This document shows, in pieces, positions 1 through 6,828 of a stretch of 13,735 nt of DNA; the first letter of the stretch is position 1, and every line of letters starts with the position of its first letter. The notes under the pieces are model-generated. The model searched no databases. It was not told the origin of the DNA and saw nothing but the letters and a program-made list of their open reading frames with translations. The stretch is taken from NCBI GenBank assembly GCA_946887085.1, contig CAMPKG010000054.1, positions 1 to 13,735 of the forward strand, read 5' to 3'. A program made the position numbers and the translations under genes. Origin of the DNA: an uncultured Sphingobacteriales bacterium. GTDB lineage: Bacteria > Bacteroidota > Bacteroidia > Chitinophagales > Chitinophagaceae.

Positions 1-156
1 GAACAGTTCCTTAAGATTGCTTGCGGCAGCCTGTGCAAGTATTTGTTCGTATTGATCGTTGTTTATTGCGTATTGACCACGGACTTTTGCATCTGTTTTC
101 TTATAATTTATTCCTATTGCCCAAAACTCAGAAATGCTCTTATCCACGGGGATCAT
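1..156 (-). CDS. hemA: Glutamyl-tRNA reductase, N-terminal part (truncated by window edge)
   Basis: The minus strand from 156 down to 1 reads open for 52 codons and runs off the left edge. The peptide contains FWAIGINYKKTDAKVRGQ and then INNDQYEQIL, which I recognise as the amino-terminal catalytic domain of Bacteroidota glutamyl-tRNA reductase; the catalytic cysteine of the usual STCNRTE motif would lie just beyond the edge. The enzyme reduces glutamyl-tRNA(Glu) to glutamate-1-semialdehyde with NADPH, the first committed step of C5 tetrapyrrole synthesis in the cytoplasm. ATG at 156 is the first possible start, because an in-frame TGA lies four codons upstream (168-166). A TAnnTTTG promoter element lies about 21 bases before it. 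It diverges from hemH and hemJ, so three heme-pathway genes are clustered, which supports the call. The assignment rests on 52 residues. Confidence 0.85.
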   Translation of the reverse strand, partial: MIPVDKSISEFWAIGINYKKTDAKVRGQYAINNDQYEQILAQAAASNLKELF

Positions 157-177
157 TCTAGTAATTCAATTGTTGCG

Positions 178-185
178 CAAAGGTA
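178..185 (-). promoter_or_regulatory. TAnnTTTG -7 promoter element for hemA
   Basis: On the minus strand this reads TACCTTTG, a perfect match to the Bacteroidota -7 consensus TAnnTTTG, followed by C as is common. It lies 21 bases upstream of the hemA ATG, giving a predicted leader of roughly 15 bases. A TTG 16 bases further upstream could serve as the -33 element, but the spacing is short. Confidence 0.6.
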
Positions 186-269
186 ATTTCAACGCAGGGG
201 ACAATGAATTTTCTCTGTCATACTATTGTCATTTCGACCTCTGATAGTTATCAGTCGGCAATAGTTGTT

Positions 270-277
270 TTCCTTTG
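270..277 (+). promoter_or_regulatory. Probable -7 promoter element for hemH
   Basis: TTCCTTTG matches TAnnTTTG at all but one fixed position. The ten bases CTTTGCAACT (273-282) also occur identically in front of the helicase gene (11235-11244). Transcription would begin near 283, downstream of the TTG at 275, which argues that the coding start of hemH is ATG 299 and not TTG 275. Confidence 0.45.
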
Positions 278-298
278 CAACTTTGTTTTTTAAAGAAG

Positions 299-1360
299 AT
301 GAAGAACGTGAAAGATGCTACCAGAGGGGTTGTGCTGATGAACCTCGGCTCGCCGGGATCGGCAGATGTACGGGATGTGAAGACTTACCTTAATGAATTT
401 TTAATGGATGAACGCGTTATCGATTATCCATATTTGTTGAGGCTACCGCTGGTTCGTGGATTTATTGTTCCTGCCAGGGTTGAGAATTCAGCACATGCAT
501 ATTCTACCGTCTGGACCGATGAAGGGTCTCCGCTCATCGTACTCACAAAACAGCTGAAGCGGGCTTTATCTGAGCGAATCGAATATCCCATTAGTATCGC
601 AATGAGATACGGCTCACCAACTCCTAAAACCGCATTCGATGAGCTAATAGCGGCTAGCCCCAACTTGAAAACAGTAACCCTCCTTCCTTTATATCCGCAC
701 TATGCTATGTCGAGCTACGAGACAGCAGTGGAGTATGCAAAACAGGCGCATAAGAAGGGCGGGTATCAGTTTGAGCTAGAAATAATAAAACCTTTCTACA
801 ACGACGAGCATTATATAAACGCGCTGGGCGAAAGCATTGCTCCCTATCTGAAAGCGCCTTACGATCAGGTACTCTTCAGTTACCACGGCCTGCCCGAAAG
901 GCACATGCGCAAGGCAGATGTGACCGGACAACATTGTATGAGAAGTGCAAACTGCTGTATCACACCTTCGCCGGCGCACAGTGCTTGTTACAGGCATCAA
1001 TGTTTTACAACCACGAAACTGGTTGCTGATAAACTGGGTATTCCTGCCGAGAAACACAGTATATCCTTCCAGTCGCGGCTGGGGAGGGAAGAATGGCTGA
1101 AGCCATACACCGCTCCATTGCTCGAAGAACTGCCGGGCAAAGGCATCAAACGATTGGTGATACTCTGTCCTGCATTTGTGAGTGATTGCCTGGAGACACT
1201 CGAAGAAATAGCAATGGCCGGGAAAGAAGCTTTCCTGAATGCCGGTGGCGAATCGTTTACCTTTGTGCCCTGCCTGAATGTGCATCCTCAATGGGTGCAG
1301 GCCATTGCCAGCTGGATGCAGCAACTGGAATCAGGAAATAAAAACATGCTGCTGCAATAG
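299..1360 (+). CDS. hemH: Ferrochelatase with internal cysteine cluster
   Basis: Protein of 353 residues that inserts Fe2+ into protoporphyrin IX, the last step of protoheme synthesis. Visible hallmarks (numbering from ATG 299) are LMNLGSP near the start, LPLYPHYAMSSYET, the SYHGLP active-site histidine at about 196, FQSRLGREEW, and FVSDCLETLEE with the catalytic glutamate at about 299. Between SYHGLP and TTTKLV there is an insertion, relative to the E. coli enzyme, with five cysteines in 23 residues (213, 219, 220, 230, 235). This resembles ferrochelatases that bind a [2Fe-2S] cluster through an internal segment; the cluster itself is inference. An in-frame TTG at 275 would add eight residues but lies inside the promoter motif, so ATG 299 is preferred. 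hemJ begins two bases after the stop, and hemA diverges upstream. Confidence 0.95.
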   Translation: MKNVKDATRGVVLMNLGSPGSADVRDVKTYLNEFLMDERVIDYPYLLRLPLVRGFIVPARVENSAHAYSTVWTDEGSPLIVLTKQLKRALSERIEYPISIAMRYGSPTPKTAFDELIAASPNLKTVTLLPLYPHYAMSSYETAVEYAKQAHKKGGYQFELEIIKPFYNDEHYINALGESIAPYLKAPYDQVLFSYHGLPERHMRKADVTGQHCMRSANCCITPSPAHSACYRHQCFTTTKLVADKLGIPAEKHSISFQSRLGREEWLKPYTAPLLEELPGKGIKRLVILCPAFVSDCLETLEEIAMAGKEAFLNAGGESFTFVPCLNVHPQWVQAIASWMQQLESGNKNMLLQ

Positions 1361-1362
1361 TC

Positions 1363-1890
1363 ATGTACAATTACGTCAAAGCGCTTCATATCATTTTTGT
1401 GGTTACCTGGTTCAGCGGTATGTTCTATATCGTGCGCCTGTTTATCTACAACCGCGAGGCCAATGACAAAAGCGAACCGGAGAGGAGCATCCTGCAAAGG
1501 CAGTTCTCCCTTATGATCAAGCGACTTTGGTTTGGCATTACCTGGCCATCGGCTGTACTTACGCTGATATTCGGGCTGTGGATGTGGCACCTGTTAGGTG
1601 TGCTACCGGTTTGGCTCATGGTGAAACTGGGTTTTGTAGCCGGTTTGTTCATTTATCATCTCACGCTGCATATCATTTATAAACAACAGGCAGCAGGCAT
1701 TTTCAATTACTCCTCGCAGCAATTGCGCATCTGGAATGAGCTAGCCACTATTTTTTTGGTGGCTATTGTAATGCTGGTTGTTGTAAAACAAGCCTTAAGC
1801 TGGCTATGGGGATTGCTTGGGTTGACTGCATTTATCATAGCGTTGATGAGTGCTATCAGGATATACAAAGCGATAAGGGCGAAAGGGTAA
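1363..1890 (+). CDS. hemJ: HemJ-type protoporphyrinogen IX oxidase (CopD-like membrane protein)
   Basis: Integral membrane protein of 175 residues. Hydrophobic segments lie at roughly 7-28, 55-80, 83-105, 127-143 and 147-165. The start ALHIIFVVTWFSGMFY, with a conserved histidine at residue 9, the VKLGF segment with lysine 88, and WNELATIFLVAIVMLVV near the end are typical of the HemJ (UPF0093) family. HemJ oxidises protoporphyrinogen IX to protoporphyrin IX, the reaction just before ferrochelatase, using a membrane-bound heme and probably passing electrons to the respiratory chain. The gene begins two bases after the hemH stop, so the two are almost certainly cotranscribed and supply consecutive steps. 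A generic CopD-family annotation is the main alternative, but the context favours HemJ. Confidence 0.88.
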   Translation: MYNYVKALHIIFVVTWFSGMFYIVRLFIYNREANDKSEPERSILQRQFSLMIKRLWFGITWPSAVLTLIFGLWMWHLLGVLPVWLMVKLGFVAGLFIYHLTLHIIYKQQAAGIFNYSSQQLRIWNELATIFLVAIVMLVVVKQALSWLWGLLGLTAFIIALMSAIRIYKAIRAKG

Positions 1891-1935
1891 CTTAGCTGAA
1901 GCAAAAACCAGTAACTTCGGTAATTAAGATCACGG

Positions 1936-1943
1936 TACCCTTG
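1936..1943 (+). promoter_or_regulatory. Possible -7 promoter element for the small orphan gene
   Basis: TACCCTTG differs from TAnnTTTG at one fixed position and ends four bases before the ATG at 1948. If it is used, the mRNA would be leaderless or nearly so. The match is weak, and read-through from hemJ is also possible because the intergenic gap is only 57 bases. Confidence 0.3.
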
Positions 1944-1947
1944 TAAT

Positions 1948-2211
1948 ATGACCTACTTCGAAAAGTTTCTTCAATGTTACAATGCCAAGGATTTTCCCGG
2001 GTGCGGGCTAGCTGTTTATGAGTATATCGATTTTACTTGCAACAATGGCTCACCACTACCGGAATACCTGCAAGAGCGTTTTGCCATATTGGTAGAGGAA
2101 CTGCATAAATCCGGGGCGGTTTTTGAAGATGAGGGAGCAGTAAAAGATTTGCTCCAGGGAATTTACAATCGCCTGGTAACGGGGCCGGATAACCCGGAGG
2201 CGAATAATTAG
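1948..2211 (+). CDS. Small acidic hypothetical protein (87 aa)
   Basis: I do not recognise this gene. It would encode 87 residues with no signal peptide, membrane segment or known motif. The sequence is mildly acidic, has three cysteines in the first 31 residues (10, 19, 31), and looks helical from about 38 to 75 (leucine, glutamate and lysine rich), ending in a polar tail. It lies 57 bases after hemJ on the same strand, has a possible weak promoter just before the start, and ends six bases from the tail of mnmE on the other strand. The compact fit between neighbours and the coding-like composition support a real gene. Its link to heme synthesis is positional only. Confidence 0.65.
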   Translation: MTYFEKFLQCYNAKDFPGCGLAVYEYIDFTCNNGSPLPEYLQERFAILVEELHKSGAVFEDEGAVKDLLQGIYNRLVTGPDNPEANN

Positions 2212-2217
2212 ACATTC

Positions 2218-3576
2218 TTATTTTCCGATACAAAACTTGCTAAAGATGTAATCCAGCTTATCCTCGGTCGTTACTTCACCGGTAATGTCGCCCAGGAAAT
2301 GAAGGCAACGACGAATATCAAGCGCTACCAGGTCGCCGGAGAGATTATTATCCATGCCGGCTTTAATGTCCTGCAGCGATCTCATCACTTCTTGTAGCGC
2401 GCCGTAGTGCCGTGCGTTGGTGATGATCGTTCCCTCCTGTTTCACTTCGCCCTGCACGGTCATATCGTAGAGCTTCTGCTTCAGCTCGCGGATATTGTCT
2501 TTGTTTTTCGCCGAGATGAAGATCGTATGTTCATCGGTTGGCTGGCTCACACCGGCGAGATCGGTTTTGTTACCGACTAACAGGTATTTGATACCGTCGC
2601 CGCTTAGCTTTTCGGCGTCTGCTTTTACTGAATCGGCAGTTTCAGTATTCACGTCAAAAAGATAGATCACGATGTCAGCACGTTGCATCATATCGCGGCT
2701 GCGCTGGATGCCAATGTTCTCAATTACATCAGTTGAATGATCGCGGATGCCTGCGGTATCTATCAATCTGAAAAGAATACCATTGATATTCAGTGTTTCT
2801 TCGATGGTATCCCGTGTAGTGCCGGCAATTTCACTTACAATAGCGCGCTCTTCGTTGAGCAGTGCATTCAGCAAGGTGCTTTTCCCTGCATTGGGTTTCC
2901 CTATGATGGCAACACTCACACCATTACGTATTGCATTGCCCAGCCTGAAGGATTGTAATAGTTGTTGAGTAGTTGCTGTCAACTCATCAAGCAGCGAATA
3001 AAGTTGTTTGCGGTCGGCAAACTCCACATCTTCTTCGCTGAAGTCAAGCTCCAGTTCTATCAGCGCGCTGAATTTTATTAACTCTTCACGCATGGCTTTC
3101 AGTTGCTCACTAAAACCGCCGCGCAGGTTGTGCATGGCCGACTGGTGTGCAGCGCCGGAGCGGCTGGCGATAAGATCGGCAACGGCTTCTGCCTGTGTCA
3201 GGTCCATCTTGCCATTCAAAAATGCACGTTGGGTGAACTCCCCGGGCTTTGCAAGAAGGGCACCATTAGATAAACAGAGGTCGATCACCTGTTGCAACAC
3301 ATAATGTGATCCATGGCAACTTATCTCCACTACATCTTCTCCTGTATAGCTCTTTGGGCCTTTGTACAGGCTCATCACTACCTCGTCCACCTCTTTGTTG
3401 CCATCTGTTATCTTGCCAAAGTGTAATGTGTGCGAAGCCTGGTTAGCCAGTTTCTTACCCTTAAATATCCTGTCGGCAATAGTAATGGCTTCTGTTCCGC
3501 TCAGGCGGATGACACCTATGGCACCCTCGCCGGGCGGTGTTGCCAATGCTACTATCGTTTCGTTTATCTGGTACAT
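2218..3576 (-). CDS. mnmE: tRNA uridine-34 5-carboxymethylaminomethyl modification GTPase MnmE
   Basis: Full-length protein of 452 residues. MnmE works with MnmG to place the (carboxymethyl)aminomethyl group on wobble uridine 34 of several tRNAs, using a folate-derived one-carbon unit. Residues 1-120 form the folate-binding TrmE_N domain, with PPGEGAIGVIRLSG at 14-27 and PGEFTQRAFLNGKMDL at 111-126. The GTPase domain has the P-loop GKPNAGKS (226-233), the potassium-type switch I TTRDT (253-257), DTAG (273-276), NKTD (336-339) and SAK (355-357). The protein ends in FCIGK, whose cysteine (449) belongs to the C-terminal motif characteristic of the family. The start ATG at 3576 has a perfect TAnnTTTG element ten bases upstream inside an inverted repeat. 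It diverges from dtd, another tRNA-quality gene. Confidence 0.97.
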   Translation of the reverse strand: MYQINETIVALATPPGEGAIGVIRLSGTEAITIADRIFKGKKLANQASHTLHFGKITDGNKEVDEVVMSLYKGPKSYTGEDVVEISCHGSHYVLQQVIDLCLSNGALLAKPGEFTQRAFLNGKMDLTQAEAVADLIASRSGAAHQSAMHNLRGGFSEQLKAMREELIKFSALIELELDFSEEDVEFADRKQLYSLLDELTATTQQLLQSFRLGNAIRNGVSVAIIGKPNAGKSTLLNALLNEERAIVSEIAGTTRDTIEETLNINGILFRLIDTAGIRDHSTDVIENIGIQRSRDMMQRADIVIYLFDVNTETADSVKADAEKLSGDGIKYLLVGNKTDLAGVSQPTDEHTIFISAKNKDNIRELKQKLYDMTVQGEVKQEGTIITNARHYGALQEVMRSLQDIKAGMDNNLSGDLVALDIRRCLHFLGDITGEVTTEDKLDYIFSKFCIGK

Positions 3577-3585
3577 TTATTAAGT

Positions 3586-3593
3586 CAAAAGTA
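3586..3593 (-). promoter_or_regulatory. TAnnTTTG -7 promoter element for mnmE
   Basis: On the minus strand this reads TACTTTTG, a perfect consensus match, nine bases before the mnmE ATG. It overlaps the left arm of the inverted repeat, so the promoter and the repeat are the same DNA. Confidence 0.5.
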
Positions 3594-3643
3594 GAAATTC
3601 AAAAATCAAAAGGGCCTAACATCTTTTTTGAATTTTTACTTTT
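3587..3643. repeat. Imperfect 19-bp inverted repeat between mnmE and dtd
   Basis: The left arm at 3587-3605 (AAAAGTAGAAATTCAAAAA) pairs with the right arm at 3625-3643 with a single mismatch, around a 19-base spacer (3606-3624) that contains GGGCC. The arms are AT-rich. The left arm carries the mnmE -7 element; the right arm carries a one-mismatch copy (TACTTTTA) facing dtd, followed by AACTTTTG at 3644-3651. It may be a symmetric divergent promoter, a cruciform or hairpin, or a member of an AT-rich intergenic repeat family. It lacks a GC stem, so it is not a typical terminator. Confidence 0.7.
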
Positions 3644-3661
3644 AACTTTTGAATTCGAAGT

Positions 3662-4114
3662 ATGAGAGCAGTTATTCAACGGGTATCAACAGCCAGCGTC
3701 ACCATCAACGGAGATATGAAGTCGTCGATCGGTACCGGGTTTATGGTATTATTGGGTATCGAAACAGCGGATACCAAAGAAGATGCAGACTGGCTTTGCG
3801 CGAAGATCGCACAGTTGAGAGTATTTGGTGATGACGACGGGAAAATGAACCACGACATACAGGAAGCTGGCGGGGAAGTGTTGGTAGTGAGCCAGTTCAC
3901 TCTGCACGCATCTTATAAGAAAGGCAACAGGCCATCTTTCATTAAGGCAGCGAGGCCTGAGCAAGCCATTCCGTTGTACGAATACTTTATCCAAAAAATG
4001 TCTGCACGGTTAAACAAACCTGTGGCTTCGGGCACATTTGGGGCTGATATGAAAGTAGCGTTGGTCAACGATGGCCCTGTGACCATTCTCATGGATACCC
4101 AAAACAAAGAATAG
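3662..4114 (+). CDS. dtd: D-aminoacyl-tRNA deacylase
   Basis: Protein of 150 residues, the usual family length. It hydrolyses D-amino acids mischarged onto tRNA (and glycine from tRNA-Ala), protecting translation from D-residues in the cytoplasm. The start MRAVIQRV, the SQFTL motif (77-81) followed by KKGNRPSF, FGADM (126-130), and the NDGPVT motif (136-141) with the Gly-cisPro pair that gives chiral selection are all present and intact. The last few residues end just before the next gene: the stop lies 14 bases before the tadA start, and the predicted tadA promoter overlaps that gap. It is transcribed away from mnmE and heads a plus-strand run with tadA. Confidence 0.96.
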   Translation: MRAVIQRVSTASVTINGDMKSSIGTGFMVLLGIETADTKEDADWLCAKIAQLRVFGDDDGKMNHDIQEAGGEVLVVSQFTLHASYKKGNRPSFIKAARPEQAIPLYEYFIQKMSARLNKPVASGTFGADMKVALVNDGPVTILMDTQNKE

Positions 4115-4115
4115 C

Positions 4116-4123
4116 TATTTTTG
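4116..4123 (+). promoter_or_regulatory. TAnnTTTG -7 element five bases before the tadA start
   Basis: TATTTTTG is a perfect consensus match beginning two bases after the dtd stop codon, and only CCCCG separates it from the tadA ATG. Transcription from it would start at or within a few bases of the ATG, giving a leaderless mRNA. The helicase gene has the same geometry. No convincing -33 element is seen. Confidence 0.5.
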
Positions 4124-4128
4124 CCCCG

Positions 4129-4572
4129 ATGGTTTTTGATGACGAATATTTTATGCGCGAGGCGCTGAAGCAAGCGAAGATGGCTTTCGACGCCGGCGAA
4201 GTGCCGGTGGGGGCTTTGGTGGTGTGGGAAAACAAGATCATATCGCGGGGGCATAACCAAACCGAACAGTTAAACGACAGCACCGCACATGCCGAAATGA
4301 TAGCACTGACAGCTGCCTTCAATTCTATCGGGGCAAAATACCTTCCGGAAATGAGGCTTTATGTAACACTAGAACCCTGCCTCATGTGTTGCGGCGCTAT
4401 GTACTGGTCCAAGATAGGTGAGATCATTTATGGGGCCGCCGATGTAAAGAACGGATATAGAAAGGTGACGGGAGATAATTGGCCGTTCCACCCGAAAACC
4501 ACGCTTACAAATGGCGTATTGGCAGAGGAAGGCGCACAACTGATGAAAGATTTCTTCGCAGCAAAAAGATAG
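4129..4572 (+). CDS. tadA: tRNA-specific adenosine(34) deaminase
   Basis: Protein of 147 residues of the cytidine/deoxycytidylate deaminase fold. It converts adenosine 34 of tRNA-Arg(ACG) to inosine so that the tRNA can read several CGN codons. The zinc site is complete: HAE at 54-56 (His54 ligand, Glu56 proton shuttle) and PCLMC at 83-87 (Cys84 and Cys87 ligands). The substrate-loop region GEVPVGALVV (23-32) and GHNQTEQLNDSTAHAEMIAL are typical of TadA rather than a nucleoside deaminase or guanine deaminase, though Bacteroidota often carry related nucleoside deaminases of similar size. The start at 4129 follows its own promoter-like motif; the next gene begins one base after the stop, suggesting cotranscription. 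Confidence 0.88.
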   Translation: MVFDDEYFMREALKQAKMAFDAGEVPVGALVVWENKIISRGHNQTEQLNDSTAHAEMIALTAAFNSIGAKYLPEMRLYVTLEPCLMCCGAMYWSKIGEIIYGAADVKNGYRKVTGDNWPFHPKTTLTNGVLAEEGAQLMKDFFAAKR

Positions 4573-4573
4573 C

Positions 4574-4891
4574 ATGTATAACTGGCACCTTGCAGAAAAT
4601 ATGACGGCATCCGGTATGGCAGAGAACGGCATGGTTGAAGTGATGGTGGCCGATAAGCAGATAGCATTGCTGAAACGCGGCGAAAAAGTACTGGCATTCT
4701 CAGCTAAATGCCCACACGCGAGCGCCAATCTTTGCGAGGGATGGATTGATGCCCGCGGACATATTGCCTGTCCGCTGCACAGCTATCGCTTTGATCCCGT
4801 AAATGGACGTAATACTTCGGGCGAAGGATATAAACTCAAAACCTATCCTGTAGAAGTAAAAGAAGACTTGATCTATATTGGAATAATTTAG
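4574..4891 (+). CDS. Rieske-type [2Fe-2S] ferredoxin-like protein
   Basis: Small soluble protein of 105 residues forming a single Rieske domain. The cluster ligands are visible as CPH (Cys46, His48) and CPLH (Cys66, His69), the CxH...CxxH pattern with a 17-residue spacing, followed by YRFDPVNGRNTSGEG and a terminal beta segment. Proteins of this type resemble the small NirD-like subunits and the Rieske ferredoxins of oxygenase systems and transfer single electrons, but no oxygenase, reductase or nitrite reductase gene is nearby, so the partner is unknown. There is no signal peptide. It begins one base after the tadA stop and four bases before the LD-carboxypeptidase, so it lies in the middle of an operon of otherwise unrelated functions. 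Confidence 0.88.
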   Translation: MYNWHLAENMTASGMAENGMVEVMVADKQIALLKRGEKVLAFSAKCPHASANLCEGWIDARGHIACPLHSYRFDPVNGRNTSGEGYKLKTYPVEVKEDLIYIGII

Positions 4892-4895
4892 CACG

Positions 4896-5810
4896 ATGCA
4901 GACTCCACCATATCTTAAACAAGGTTCGCTTATTGGTATAACCTGTCCTGCAAGCCATGTATCATTACAACAAATAGAGTATGCAGCCGGTGTACTGAAC
5001 GACCGTGGGTACCGGGCAAAGCTTGGTAAAACGGCCGCCGCAGAAGCGCTCAATTATTTCTCGGGAACCGACGAGGAACGCCTGGCCGATCTGCAGGATA
5101 TGCTCGATGACCCGGAGATAGATGCCATACTTATGGGACGTGGGGGCTATGGGGTATCGCGTATTATCGATCAGCTCGATCTTTCAAAATTCAAAACAAA
5201 ACCGAAGTGGATCTGCGGGTTTAGTGATATAGTTGTTTTGCATAATCATATACAGGCTAACCTGCACATACCTGTTTTGCATAGCCCCATGTGCAATGCA
5301 TACAAGCCTGAAACACTCAATACACCACATCTTGAAAGTTTTTTCGACGCCATTGCCGGCAATGAATTGAAGTACGAGATAGCATCATCTCCGTTCAACA
5401 GAACGGGTAGTGTCCAAGGCCTTCTTACGGGGGGCAATCTCGCTATTCTTGCACACCTTACAGGGTCACCTTCCGAAGTGGATACTACGGGAAAGATTTT
5501 GTTTATTGAAGACATCAGTGAATATCTCTACAACGTTGATCGCCTGTTGCTGAACCTCAAAAGAGCAGGCAAACTCGACAAACTCGCGGGATTGGTTGTT
5601 GGTGGTTTTACTGATATGCAGGACACAATACGTCCGTTCGGTCAAACCGTTGAGGAGATCATTTGGGATAAAGTGAAAGAATATGATTACCCTGTGTGTT
5701 TCAACTTTCCTTGCGGGCACCAGGAGGTCAACTATACTTTATGCCTGGGGATGGAACACAAGCTCACAGTTGATGTTGGCGGGGCTTTCCTGGAAAAGAT
5801 CAGTAATTAA
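4896..5810 (+). CDS. LD-carboxypeptidase, peptidase family S66
   Basis: Protein of 304 residues, normal for MccF/LdcA-type S66 peptidases. These serine enzymes cleave the bond between meso-diaminopimelate and the terminal D-alanine of tetrapeptides in peptidoglycan recycling. The expected catalytic set is present: Ser110 in GFSD, Glu205 in FIED and His275 in CGHQ, with MGRGGYGVSRI at 80-90, LTGGNLAILAHLTGSP at 177-192 and the Glu-loop sequence YLYNVDRLLLNLKRAG. No signal peptide is seen, so it should act in the cytoplasm on imported muropeptides. It is the last gene of the dtd-tadA-Rieske run, four bases after the Rieske gene. Its final 11 bases overlap the end of the rhodanese gene on the other strand. 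A microcin-immunity role (MccF) cannot be excluded from sequence alone. Confidence 0.92.
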   Translation: MQTPPYLKQGSLIGITCPASHVSLQQIEYAAGVLNDRGYRAKLGKTAAAEALNYFSGTDEERLADLQDMLDDPEIDAILMGRGGYGVSRIIDQLDLSKFKTKPKWICGFSDIVVLHNHIQANLHIPVLHSPMCNAYKPETLNTPHLESFFDAIAGNELKYEIASSPFNRTGSVQGLLTGGNLAILAHLTGSPSEVDTTGKILFIEDISEYLYNVDRLLLNLKRAGKLDKLAGLVVGGFTDMQDTIRPFGQTVEEIIWDKVKEYDYPVCFNFPCGHQEVNYTLCLGMEHKLTVDVGGAFLEKISN

Positions 5811-6099
5811 ATCCTTTTTTCCACTCATTCATGCCGCCCTCCAGGTTATAGAGATTGTCATAACCCAATTGCTCAAGCCGCTGAATGACAATGGAACTGC
5901 GGATGCCTTTTTCGCAGTAGAGCACCACATTGCCTGTCTGCGGTATTTCATTTTTGCGGCCTATCAGTTCCCCAAGCGGAATATGCTCACCTCCGATATT
6001 GTACGCCTCACGTTCCCAATTTTCCCGTACATCTATTAAAACAAACGGTTTATCCTCCTTTATCCAATCGTTAAGCTCTTCTGGCGTAATTTTTTTCAT
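5800..6099 (-). CDS. Single-domain rhodanese-like protein
   Basis: Cytoplasmic protein of 99 residues consisting of one rhodanese domain. It shows FVLIDVRENWEREAYNIGGEHIP in two parts (19-25 and 26-41), the active-site loop CEKGIRS with Cys62, and LEGGMNEW near the end, all typical of GlpE/PspE-like sulfurtransferases. The six-residue loop suits sulfur, rather than phosphate or arsenate, as the transferred group. The donor and acceptor are unknown. The stop codon overlaps the last 11 bases of the LD-carboxypeptidase gene tail to tail, with no terminator between them, and the start at 6099 diverges from the YceI-like lipoprotein 63 bases away. It stands alone as a transcription unit. Confidence 0.92.
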   Translation of the reverse strand: MKKITPEELNDWIKEDKPFVLIDVRENWEREAYNIGGEHIPLGELIGRKNEIPQTGNVVLYCEKGIRSSIVIQRLEQLGYDNLYNLEGGMNEWKKGFNY

Positions 6100-6162
6100 G
6101 ATTTTGGTTGTAATACAACAAACAATATTAAGTATTCATTTTCAATCAAAAACAAGCAAATT

Positions 6163-6816
6163 ATGAGAAAGGCTTTAGTTTTATTCGGCACAGCCATTAT
6201 AGGTTTTACAGCATGTAAAGATGCCCCCGAAGCCGACAAAGCAGTAACCACGAACGCTCAGGAAGTAACAGCAACCACGGGCGGTTCAACCTATACGGTC
6301 GACAACAGCCAAAGCACTGTTGAATGGGTAGGTACGAAACCAACTGGTCACCACACAGGTACTTTCAAAATAAAAGAAGGAACAGTTACAACGGATGGCA
6401 ACAATGTTACCGGTGGGAAATTCACCATTGATGTAGCATCCGTTGAACCGGTGGACCAGGATGCTGAAGGCAATGCCAAACTACAGAAACACCTGAAGAG
6501 TGCCGATTTCTTTGAAGTGGAAAAATATCCTACCGGGACTTTTGAGATAACGCAGGTAACTGCGGGTGCAGCAAATGATGCCCTTATGAAAGATGCTACA
6601 CATACCGTAACAGGTAACCTGATGCTAAAGGATCAAACCAAAAGTGTCAGCTTCCCGGCGAAGATCAGCGTAAGCGATGCCGAAGTAGTGACAGATGCCA
6701 ATTTCAATATCGACCGTACTCAATGGGGCATCAATTACCAAAGCGATAAAAGCGTACAGAATAAATTCATAGAGCACGAAGTAAATATCAAGCTGCACGT
6801 TGTAGCGAAGAAGTAA
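6163..6816 (+). CDS. YceI-like family lipoprotein
   Basis: Protein of 217 residues. It begins with a lipoprotein signal: positively charged MRK, a hydrophobic stretch, and the lipobox FTAC with Cys18, followed by KDAPEADKA and a threonine-rich linker to about residue 42. Residues 43-217 form a YceI domain, visible in YTVDNSQSTVEWVGTKPTG, HLKSADFFEVEKYPTGTFEI, the MLKDQTKSVSFP segment and NFNIDRTQWGINY. YceI proteins form a lipocalin-like beta barrel that binds polyisoprenoid or other lipid-like molecules; the biological role is still loosely defined. The residues after Cys18 (Lys, Asp, Ala) leave the final membrane uncertain. The gene diverges from the rhodanese gene and ends 12 bases before a strong bidirectional terminator. 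Confidence 0.92.
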   Translation: MRKALVLFGTAIIGFTACKDAPEADKAVTTNAQEVTATTGGSTYTVDNSQSTVEWVGTKPTGHHTGTFKIKEGTVTTDGNNVTGGKFTIDVASVEPVDQDAEGNAKLQKHLKSADFFEVEKYPTGTFEITQVTAGAANDALMKDATHTVTGNLMLKDQTKSVSFPAKISVSDAEVVTDANFNIDRTQWGINYQSDKSVQNKFIEHEVNIKLHVVAKK

Positions 6817-6828
6817 ATGACAACACTT

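Noticed and set aside
139..147. TTATCCACG, one mismatch from the DnaA box TTATCCACA
   Set aside because: It lies inside the hemA coding sequence as an isolated word with no cluster or AT-rich element beside it; chance is the simplest reading.
275..298. Upstream TTG start for ferrochelatase adding eight residues
   Set aside because: The TTG falls inside the predicted -7 promoter motif, and the added residues are not part of the conserved ferrochelatase opening; ATG 299 fits better.
2212..2217. Terminator expected between the convergent 87-residue gene and mnmE
   Set aside because: The gap is only six bases and no GC stem with a U-tract is visible around it, so no terminator is called.
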